From assembly GCA_020722685.1 (NCBI GenBank), contig DYKH01000158.1, positions 1-11,335 of the forward strand: a stretch of 11,335 bases of DNA. Reading direction: 5' to 3'. Origin of the DNA: Caldithrix sp. Its GTDB lineage: Bacteria; KSB1; UBA2214; DYKH01. The notes under the pieces are model-generated. The model was not told where the DNA came from, made no database searches, and worked only from the letters and a program-made list of their open reading frames with translations. A program made the translations under genes and the position numbers. Of this stretch, positions 5,949-11,335 are shown one piece after another (position 1 is the stretch's first letter; every line of letters begins with the position of its first letter).

Positions 5949-8444
5949 TCAGGCCGCCTTTTCGCTATGCTTACGCTGATGTTTTCCCTTGACCTTCTTC
6001 TTCTCGCCGTCCGAACCGTAATAGTAGTGATAATAGTAATAGTAGTAATATGAGCCATAGACGTTGGAAGCTTTGATACCGTTCAACAAAACACCCAATA
6101 AGGGAGCATTCACTCTTTGCAGTTGTTCCAACGCGTGCATGACGGCGTCCCTTTGTGTACCACCCGACTTGACGACCAACAGCACGCCGTCGACGATCGG
6201 AGAAAGAACCGAGGCATCGGTGACAGCAATGGTCGGAGGGGAATCGATTAGAATCATGCTGTATTGATTCTTGGCCCGGCTCAGCAATTCCTGCATCCGC
6301 GGCGATCCCAATAGTTCGGCCGGGTTTGGAGGCACAATTCCGCAGCTCAAGATATCCAAATCAGATAAACCCTCGACGTGTTGGACCGAATCTTCCAACG
6401 TCGTCCGACCGACCAGAACGTTGGTCAGTCCCTTGTTCTTTTCCAAATTGAACAGCTTGTGCAAAACGGGTCTGCGCAAATCCGCATCAATTAGCAGCGT
6501 TCTGGTGCCCAATTGGGAAAAGGTGATCGCCAAATTGGACACCGAGGTGGATTTGCCTTCTTTGGGCCCGCTGCTGGTGACCAACAAGCTATGCATAGAA
6601 TGATCGGCCGTAGAAAACTGAATGTTGGTGCGCAGGGTTCGATAAGCCTCGGAGATGGGCGACTTGGGCTTTAGATGCGTGATCAATCGCTCGTTGATTT
6701 CCTCGGCTTCCGCGTCCTCTACCGGATGCCCAGTTTTTAAAAAGCCGTTGAGTCCCTCCGGCTCAATAAACGGGATGGTCGCCATGATGGGGACGCCCAG
6801 CGCCTGCACGTCTTCCATCGTCCGCACCGAATTGTCCAGGTACTCCATCACAAACGCCAAGCCGATTCCCAATCCGAGTCCGACCATAATTCCCAACAGG
6901 AGATTGAGCTTTTTCTTTGGCTTTACCGGAAACTTGGGTGCCTTGGCCGGATCGATGATGCGCACGATGCCAAGCTGTCCGACCTCGGTGATGCGCGATT
7001 CTTGGTATTTCTCCTGCAGCATGATATAGATCTTTTCATCCACCTGCGCTTTGCGCATCAAGCGAGCCAAGGCAAGACTCTTCTCCGGCAATGACTCTAA
7101 TTGGCGATTGTACTGGTCGACGATCACTTGCAGCGCATCCACTTTTGGCTTCAGCGACTGCAGCTCCGTTTCCGCTTCGATTTTGCTGTTAAAGAGTGTT
7201 CCGGAAAACTGCGCCGGATCGACAAATTGCGTGGCCGCGGCCTTGGCGACTTCTTCTTTGAACTTTTCCTTCAAGGCATCGATCTGGCGTTCTCTCCTTT
7301 GAATCTCGCTCTTGGTCTGATCATAGGCTAATTGGTCAAGTGTCTGCGAGCGATACATCGCCAATTGCCCTTCTTTTTCCGCGATCTGCTTCTTCAGCTC
7401 GGCCAAATAGGGTTGCGAAGAGATGGATTCGACATCCAACTGAATGTGCTGTTGTCTCAATTGTTCGTCGATATAAGCCAGGCGCTGTTTATTGGCTTGA
7501 AAATCGGTTTTCGCCTCATTGTATAGGGTTTCGAATTCCGCAAGCTTTCTAACCAATTCTTCGGTTTCTTTATCCAGCGCGACAACCTTTGCTTTTTCTT
7601 GATAATTCTTGAGAGACTCTTCCGAACGCGCCAACTCGCTTTGATACTGATCAAGCTGCTCCTGCAGAAAATTTTTGACTTGTCGCACTTCCGCCTGACT
7701 TTGCGATTGATTCATTTTCTTGTAGGCTTCCGCCACGGCATTGGTCACGTACGCCGCTTCGAAGGGAGACAAAGCGCTCACCTTGATTTCGATCATGTCG
7801 GTATTTCTGATAGGCGTGACCTCGATGCTGCCACGCAAAGATTCGACAAGGCCGTCAAAGATGCCGGTCACATCCTCGGCTCGCTGGCCTTTCCCATTCG
7901 TGTGGCTCTTTAAGAGGTTGGTGACGAAAGCCAGCGGGTTGGATCTCTTCTTTGTTCCTGGCGGAAAATTACCCAAGATTCGCAGGTCTTTTGCCTTGTC
8001 CGAGGCTTGCAGGTCTCTGATGACATTCTCCGCCAACGTTCGGCTCTTGAGGATTTCCACCTGATTGTTGATCATGGTTTCTTTCTTCATCATCGAGGTG
8101 ATGTCGAACAAAGATTCGCCAACCCCGCCTTTTTCTTCTATCAAAAGCTTGGCTGAGGCTTCGTAAACGGGCTCGGTGGTAAAGGTAAAATAAATGGTGG
8201 AGATTAGGACGACCAGAAAGGAAATAAGAATCAGATAGCGCCCTCTGTACATAACCCGCATATAGTCACGGAAGGTGATCTGCCTTTCCTGCATGTCGGT
8301 GGATCCATAGGCCGGATGTGTGCCATTTGCATGTCCGTTGCCGCCATGCGAAGGTTGTGATAAAATGCTCTTCATCATATTTTCCATCCCGTCTTTTATT
8401 TGATTCACCACTCGCGTCGATATTTGCAGGCCAAAGAGGTTCAC
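5949..8444 (-). CDS. wzc: Wzc-type polysaccharide co-polymerase and tyrosine autokinase
   Basis: This inner-membrane protein controls chain length and export in Wzx/Wzy-type polysaccharide systems through cycles of tyrosine autophosphorylation. The 831 residues contain a Wzz domain starting near 54, a first membrane helix at about 70-90, long coiled coils (about 245-480), a GNVR-like segment, a second helix at about 513-531 and a cytoplasmic BY-kinase domain. Kinase motifs are EX2RX2R (E599, R602, R605), Walker A GPKEGKST (626-633), Walker A' LLIDADLRRP (650-659), PPNPAELLGS (705-714) and Walker B ILIDSPP (731-737). The C-terminus has eleven tyrosines between 796 and 809, including seven in a row, followed by a Lys/Arg-rich tail. 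The GTG at 8444 has no ribosome site. ATG at 8387 (residue 20) or 8378 is a plausible alternative. A palindromic element lies directly upstream. Confidence 0.94.
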   Translation of the reverse strand: MNLFGLQISTRVVNQIKDGMENMMKSILSQPSHGGNGHANGTHPAYGSTDMQERQITFRDYMRVMYRGRYLILISFLVVLISTIYFTFTTEPVYEASAKLLIEEKGGVGESLFDITSMMKKETMINNQVEILKSRTLAENVIRDLQASDKAKDLRILGNFPPGTKKRSNPLAFVTNLLKSHTNGKGQRAEDVTGIFDGLVESLRGSIEVTPIRNTDMIEIKVSALSPFEAAYVTNAVAEAYKKMNQSQSQAEVRQVKNFLQEQLDQYQSELARSEESLKNYQEKAKVVALDKETEELVRKLAEFETLYNEAKTDFQANKQRLAYIDEQLRQQHIQLDVESISSQPYLAELKKQIAEKEGQLAMYRSQTLDQLAYDQTKSEIQRRERQIDALKEKFKEEVAKAAATQFVDPAQFSGTLFNSKIEAETELQSLKPKVDALQVIVDQYNRQLESLPEKSLALARLMRKAQVDEKIYIMLQEKYQESRITEVGQLGIVRIIDPAKAPKFPVKPKKKLNLLLGIMVGLGLGIGLAFVMEYLDNSVRTMEDVQALGVPIMATIPFIEPEGLNGFLKTGHPVEDAEAEEINERLITHLKPKSPISEAYRTLRTNIQFSTADHSMHSLLVTSSGPKEGKSTSVSNLAITFSQLGTRTLLIDADLRRPVLHKLFNLEKNKGLTNVLVGRTTLEDSVQHVEGLSDLDILSCGIVPPNPAELLGSPRMQELLSRAKNQYSMILIDSPPTIAVTDASVLSPIVDGVLLVVKSGGTQRDAVMHALEQLQRVNAPLLGVLLNGIKASNVYGSYYYYYYYHYYYGSDGEKKKVKGKHQRKHSEKAA

Positions 8445-8489
8445 TAATGGGTGTAGAGTCTAATCGACGGGAATAACAGTTACTGATTT

Positions 8490-8619
8490 ATACTCGTTAA
8501 GGGTCGCTTTTTTATGTCATGCCTGTGAATACAGGCATCTCCTAACCACCTGTTCACAAGGAGATTCCTGCATGTGCAGGAATGACAAGATGGATGAAAT
8601 TTCTACCCTCAACGAGTAT
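8490..8619. repeat. 130-bp inverted-repeat element with a REPIN-like core
   Basis: The outer arms ATACTCGTTAAGGGT (8490-8504) and ACCCTCAACGAGTAT (8605-8619) are complementary at 14 of 15 positions. The core has two opposed hairpins, ATGCCTGT/ACAGGCAT (8519-8526/8531-8538) followed by CTCCT, and AGGAG followed by ATTCCTGCA/TGCAGGAAT (8564-8572/8575-8583), bounded by GTCAT and ATGAC. The core organisation equals that at 3441-3513. No target-site duplication is evident. It fills most of the gap between the SLBB gene and the kinase gene. Confidence 0.82.
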
Positions 8620-8656
8620 GGAAAGCCGATTCCATCGCGTTCAGAACCGGCCGATA

Positions 8657-9175
8657 TTATCTGTTGGAATAATAGTCAATCAATACCCAGACTTGCACGA
8701 TTGCCGCCACTCGCCAGGCAAACTCGAAAAACCTAGAGACAAAATAAAAGGACGTGCCCGAAACAACCACCGTGTCGCCCGGTCGCAATACCGGAATGTC
8801 ATCTGGACTCCCGTTTTTTAGCCACTTTTTCACATCAACCTGAATGACTTCACCTGGATTTTTTGCGTCATTGCTTTTCGTTCCCCGCACGACCTTGATT
8901 CCGGTAATCTTGGCATCCTCACGGGGCCCTCCTGCATACGAAAGCAACGAGATTAAATCCGTATCATAGGGTACCATATACTGTCCGGGCCTGTTGACAA
9001 ATCCCCAGATATTGACCCCCATAAGAACTTGGTCTTGACCACCGAGAAAATATTGCGCTGCGCGCGCCTGATCCTGAGTACTTGCGGTAGGAACCTGGGC
9101 GTGGACATTGCCCGATAAAAGGAGAAACGAAAGCGTAACACCAAGCAGAATCGCGGATATGATTGTGTTCTTCAT
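8657..9175 (-). CDS. Short SLBB-domain polysaccharide export protein (Wza-related)
   Basis: From the ATG at 9175 the protein has 172 residues and opens with a signal peptide, MKNTIISAILLGV through VHA, with likely cleavage after Ala26. A single SLBB domain (about 51-138) carries VNIWGFVNRPGQYMVP and the LISLLSYAGGP motif of Wza-family export proteins, followed by LRPGDTVVV. Residues about 142-167 form a hydrophobic, aromatic segment that may be a C-terminal membrane helix. The N-terminal Poly_export (PES) domain of Wza is absent and the protein is less than half the usual 350-380 residues, so it may be an accessory periplasmic or outer-membrane piece rather than the whole channel. A longer frame begins at a TTG (9193), but that would put MGCEQQ ahead of a normal signal peptide. 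It lies directly upstream of the kinase gene, as export genes usually do. Confidence 0.85.
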   Translation of the reverse strand: MKNTIISAILLGVTLSFLLLSGNVHAQVPTASTQDQARAAQYFLGGQDQVLMGVNIWGFVNRPGQYMVPYDTDLISLLSYAGGPREDAKITGIKVVRGTKSNDAKNPGEVIQVDVKKWLKNGSPDDIPVLRPGDTVVVSGTSFYFVSRFFEFAWRVAAIVQVWVLIDYYSNR

Positions 9176-9263
9176 CTGTTGTTCACATCCCAATCAAATA
9201 CGAAACCATCACCACTGCAAAGAACCTAACCCTTGCGTCGCGAATGCGAAAGAAGGCAACTTA

Positions 9264-9292
9264 CCTACAGTAATTCAATTCTGACGGGTCAA
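9264..9292 (-). promoter_or_regulatory. Candidate sigma-70-type promoter for the polysaccharide operon
   Basis: On the transcribed strand TTGACC (9287-9292) is followed by a 17-base spacer and TGTAGG (9264-9269). The -35 is good and the -10 is weak (3 of 6). It lies about 90 bases upstream of the SLBB start, in the gap after the coiled-coil gene, where an operon promoter would be expected. Confidence 0.3.
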
Positions 9293-9366
9293 GCAATACA
9301 CCTTCGCATGATCGTCTGGTAGGTACCTTTTCGACGCAGGATTTCTACTTTATCAACAAAACCTAA

Positions 9367-9726
9367 TCAGTCAGATGCTTCCACTCTTGCTTTACGTTTT
9401 CGTGCAGTAACAGGGAGGATACCTAATGTCTGCACATCAGGTGAATCGTCGCCAAAGGTAGCCTTGGCTGCATGCCTAATTCGCTTTGTATGCCTCCACA
9501 CCAAGCTCAGAAGTCTGTCCCGTTCAAGAACAATCCTGCTTCTTTCTTGCCGCAGAACCTCCGCCTTTTCTGCCAGTTGCTCCGCATCGTTTATCAGACG
9601 CCGAAAATCCTCCAACTTTACAAAGGGGACACTAAACTGTTTTTCGAGTTTGCGCCATCCTTCAGCCGTCACTTTGGCTTGCTCCAGTGCGTTTCTGGGG
9701 TAGCTTGAACTTGCCGAATCGTTCAT
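9367..9726 (-). CDS. Small coiled-coil protein of unknown function
   Basis: From the ATG at 9726 the protein has 119 residues. This start is supported by AGGA about seven bases upstream (TAGGAAACGAC before ATG). A longer frame reaches 9801, but its extra residues (proline, cysteine and glycine rich) do not look like protein sequence of this family. Residues about 35-75 are rich in Glu, Arg and Leu and should form a coiled coil. Then come a basic stretch RHTKRIRHAAKATFG (78-92), the motif FGDDSPDVQTLG (91-102) and a basic tail. A Gly-Asp-Asp-Ser-Pro motif after a basic helix is, as I recall, seen in other short uncharacterised bacterial proteins, but I cannot name the family. It lies upstream of the export genes on the same strand, with about 190 bases between, so it may be independent of them. 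Confidence 0.65.
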   Translation of the reverse strand: MNDSASSSYPRNALEQAKVTAEGWRKLEKQFSVPFVKLEDFRRLINDAEQLAEKAEVLRQERSRIVLERDRLLSLVWRHTKRIRHAAKATFGDDSPDVQTLGILPVTARKRKARVEASD

Positions 9727-9924
9727 GTCGTTTCCTATTCTTGGTGTCCCCATTGGTGGGGAGTATTTACAAGACCATGAGGTTTTGCCCAAGCATTGCA
9801 AATACTATGCTAAAAAGTAAGTCTTGTTCACATTCTGACAGGCAAATTCACAAGTCTTTGCTGAGGATGATTCTTTTGTTAAGCCATGCAAGGTTAAGTA
9901 ATTGCAAAATCCCTCTCGGGTGAC

Positions 9925-9959
9925 GAAAAATGAACCGCGAAATGTAAAAATCATTTTTC
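9925..9959. repeat. Perfect 9-bp inverted repeat in an A-rich region
   Basis: GAAAAATGA (9925-9933) pairs with TCATTTTTC (9951-9959) across a 17-base loop. The stem is almost all A/T, so it is a weak structure. It could be an operator-like site or a product of composition. Confidence 0.35.
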
Positions 9960-10326
9960 AAAGAAAAAACAAAAAAGTAATACAAAAAGCCGTGTCGCGC
10001 ACAAAAAACACTGTGCTAGCGAAGAACAATGTCTCTCTTTGGTACAGTGAACACTTTTCTGAGCTGTTCACGCTGCCCATTCCAGACGGAATCGAACATG
10101 CAAACAGGATCGGATGAAAGAAATCTGTGTTTACAAAAATATGGAGGGGGGAATCAAAAACTAATTGGTTTGTATCGCCACCAGGACACCCTCAAACAAA
10201 AACCCTCCGTGCATAAGTCTGCTGCTCTCTCGCTTTAAAAAGCCTTATGCTGGCAATCTCGTAGTTGTTCTTAGTCGGGTCAATATTGCTATAACTGATG
10301 CGGTCTTTCAGGCCAACGGCTATTCG

Positions 10327-10363
10327 AATTCGATAACTTTTCTCCTTTTGCGTTTATCGAATT
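10327..10363. repeat. Perfect 10-bp inverted repeat
   Basis: AATTCGATAA (10327-10336) pairs with TTATCGAATT (10354-10363) across a 17-base loop rich in pyrimidines. It is isolated, about 200 bases downstream of the membrane-protein gene. It may be a protein-binding site or an RNA hairpin. No U-tract follows on either strand. Confidence 0.45.
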
Positions 10364-10502
10364 AGGAAACCGGATATCAACCGATGTCCGCAAAATGTGA
10401 CAACTCATTGCAAAATTGAACGGGCCAAGATACGTATCCCCCGCCAAAAATGCAAGTGCTTTTTTGATTTTTTTATCTCTGGGCTGGCTCGTTCGGTACG
10501 CC

Positions 10503-10561
10503 AAACCAAGCCGTGGCCGCTGATCTCAACCACCATGCTCTTACGAGTACGGCCTTGGTTT
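10503..10561 (-). terminator. Long inverted repeat at the end of the membrane-protein gene, possible terminator
   Basis: AAACCAAGCCGT (10503-10514) pairs with 10549-10561 (ACGGC, a bulged C, TTGGTTT) for 12 base pairs around a 34-base loop. One arm reaches into the TAA stop of the gene at 10560. The position fits a transcript-end structure, but the loop is large and only a short U-rich stretch follows, so intrinsic termination is uncertain. Confidence 0.35.
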
Positions 10562-11066
10562 ACTCGTGTCTCTTCATCAGGCTATTGGCAATGAGGCCGG
10601 CGCCGATGATAACGAGGATCAGCGGCCAAAGATTCTTGATCAGACGCAAGGTAGTCCAGGCAATATCGAGATTCTCCATCAGAAAAACGATACCCAGGAA
10701 AGTCAGGATGCTTCCAGGAATCAGAATTCCCCAATCGTAAGGTTTATAAACGTAAAGCACGATAAATCCCAGGCCCAGGGAGATCAGAATCATTGGCCAG
10801 ACTTCAAGAAACCACAGATAGTCAACGATATCATAATTCCTGAGCAGAAAAAATAGGCCGATCACCGCCGACGCTGTAGCCAAGAAAGCCGCGTTCTTTT
10901 CGCCGCGTGCAAGCGACGCAAAAGAAAAAGCACTAAAGGCCAATATCGCCAACGGATATATCTGCGACCATGAGAATTCCAAAACATGCATCTTATTGAG
11001 CAACAGTCCAAGCCCGATTATCACCAGTACAATCCCCAAGGTTACCGAAGAAGATTTGTTATCCAT
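10560..11066 (-). CDS. Six-helix membrane protein, LiaI/LiaF-TM (DUF5668)-like
   Basis: This is a 168-residue integral membrane protein with no extramembrane domain. Helices lie at about 8-25, 34-52, 58-76, 88-107, 112-130 and 144-162. The sequence consists of three successive helical hairpins, each ending in a related motif: IYPLAILAFSAF (36-47), VWPMILISLGLG (89-100) and LWPLILVIIGAG (146-157). This W-P-L-I-L-I-x-x-G pattern is characteristic of the LiaI/LiaF-type transmembrane region, which in other bacteria occurs in cell-envelope stress proteins. The C-terminal domain of LiaF is missing, so only the membrane part is represented. The ATG at 11066 has GGGAGA about eight bases upstream. It stands alone, separated from the polysaccharide genes by about 760 bases, and a half copy of a REP-type palindrome ends 43 bases upstream. 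Its role here is unknown. Confidence 0.82.
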   Translation of the reverse strand: MDNKSSSVTLGIVLVIIGLGLLLNKMHVLEFSWSQIYPLAILAFSAFSFASLARGEKNAAFLATASAVIGLFFLLRNYDIVDYLWFLEVWPMILISLGLGFIVLYVYKPYDWGILIPGSILTFLGIVFLMENLDIAWTTLRLIKNLWPLILVIIGAGLIANSLMKRHE

Positions 11067-11109
11067 TTGATCTCTCCCTACTGATTAGTAATGCGATGAA
11101 GATTGTGTT

Positions 11110-11175
11110 ATACTTGTTAAGGGTAAGAATTGCACCCTTTTTCTCATTCCTGCGCATGCAGGAATCTCCTTGTGA
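11110..11175. repeat. Half copy of the 8490-8619 element
   Basis: ATACTTGTTAAGGGT (11110-11124) matches the outer arm of the 8490 element at 14 of 15 bases against its left arm and 13 of 15 against the reverse of its right arm. A REP hairpin ATTCCTGC/GCAGGAAT (11146-11153/11158-11165) and TCTCCTTGTGAA follow. The 66 bases align with the reverse complement of 8553-8619 (67 bases) in order and spacing. No second half is found to the right. AAGGGT/ACCCTT (11119-11124/11134-11139) could form an extra small hairpin. Confidence 0.75.
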
Positions 11176-11235
11176 ATATATCGTTAGTAGCTTAAGTGTA
11201 AACATCTAGCCAAATCTAGCAAATGTTAAAAACTC

Positions 11236-11323
11236 AACGCAGAGGCCGCTGAGACCGCCGAGGAAAGTTCCATAGCATGCCTAAACCTCTGCGTAACTCT
11301 GCGCCCTCGGCGTTCTCTGCGTT
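11236..11323. repeat. Inverted pair of 9-bp-period repeats (NNCGCNGAG)
   Basis: The left arm has three units, AACGCAGAG, GCCGCTGAG and ACCGCCGAG (11236-11262). The right arm has four inverse units, CTCTGCGTA, CTCTGCGCC, CTCGGCGTT and CTCTGCGTT (11287-11323, one extra base after the first). The arms are separated by about 24 bases and would form a long imperfect hairpin. CGCAGAG-type repeats like this occur as dispersed elements in many bacterial genomes. Confidence 0.7.
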
Positions 11324-11335
11324 AAGATAGGCGAA

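Larger units (their letters stand above)
9727..10559. other. Gene-poor stretch with several inverted repeats
   Basis: Apart from the ribosome site and leader of the gene at 9726, I find no frame in this stretch with convincing protein character. The short frames are lysine- or serine-rich and have no ribosome site. Around 9925-10010 the sequence is very A-rich. Three inverted repeats (9925-9959, 10327-10363 and 10503-10561) are the only structure seen. The stretch may be a decayed gene or a regulatory or non-coding RNA region. Confidence 0.45.

Noticed and set aside
8490..8619. A complete insertion sequence with transposase
   Set aside because: The space between the arms is only 100 bases of hairpins and holds no coding sequence. 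At most it is a non-autonomous element.
10080..10110. tRNA, because the minus strand contains GTTCGATTCC like a T-arm
   Set aside because: The bases flanking the loop are not complementary, and no anticodon arm or acceptor stem can be built around it.
9902..10365. Plus-strand frames of 66-71 codons in the gene-poor stretch
   Set aside because: They are lysine-rich or serine-rich translations of A-rich DNA, overlap one another in different frames and have no ribosome site.

Overview
The window looks like part of an exopolysaccharide or capsule locus from an uncultured Gram-negative bacterium with a genome of roughly 50% GC. The envelope type follows from an SLBB-domain export protein with a signal peptide, a Wzc-type tyrosine autokinase and a UpxY/RfaH-like NusG paralogue. 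A specialised NusG of this kind and the abundance of dispersed repeats would suit the FCB superphylum or a neighbouring candidate phylum, but I cannot place the taxon from sequence alone.

All ten supported genes lie on the minus strand, so transcription runs from right to left. Starting at the right end, there is an isolated six-helix membrane protein (10560-11066), then about 760 bases without a convincing gene, then a small coiled-coil protein (9367-9726). The polysaccharide genes follow: an SLBB export protein (8657-9175), the Wzz/BY-kinase co-polymerase (5949-8444), a UpxY-like antiterminator (5273-5776), a UDP-GlcNAc(A) 4-epimerase (3674-4603), a WbpA-type UDP-GlcNAc 6-dehydrogenase (2072-3382), two paralogous zinc-ribbon membrane proteins (1523-1771 and 1188-1466) and GDP-mannose 4,6-dehydratase (78-1085).

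The enzymes would supply UDP-HexNAc uronic acid (dehydrogenase plus epimerase) and GDP-4-keto-6-deoxymannose (Gmd, route to GDP-fucose or GDP-rhamnose). The SLBB protein and kinase would belong to a Wzx/Wzy-type export system, and the NusG paralogue would promote readthrough of the long operon. No glycosyltransferase, flippase or polymerase is in the window. They probably lie further left or elsewhere.

The unusual material is between the genes. Five arrays of a 9-bp unit (consensus CACTTYAGN on the plus strand) sit at the 3' ends of the three sugar-nucleotide genes, directly in front of the epimerase start, and in the 4.6-5.3 kb gap. One array is translated as the last twelve residues of Gmd. 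Three palindromic elements built on a REP-like hairpin (ATTCCTGC...GCAGGAAT) end 38-45 bases upstream of three different genes. Two of them are full nested inverted repeats of 124-130 bp and one is a half copy. A further inverted pair of 9-bp-period repeats closes the right end.
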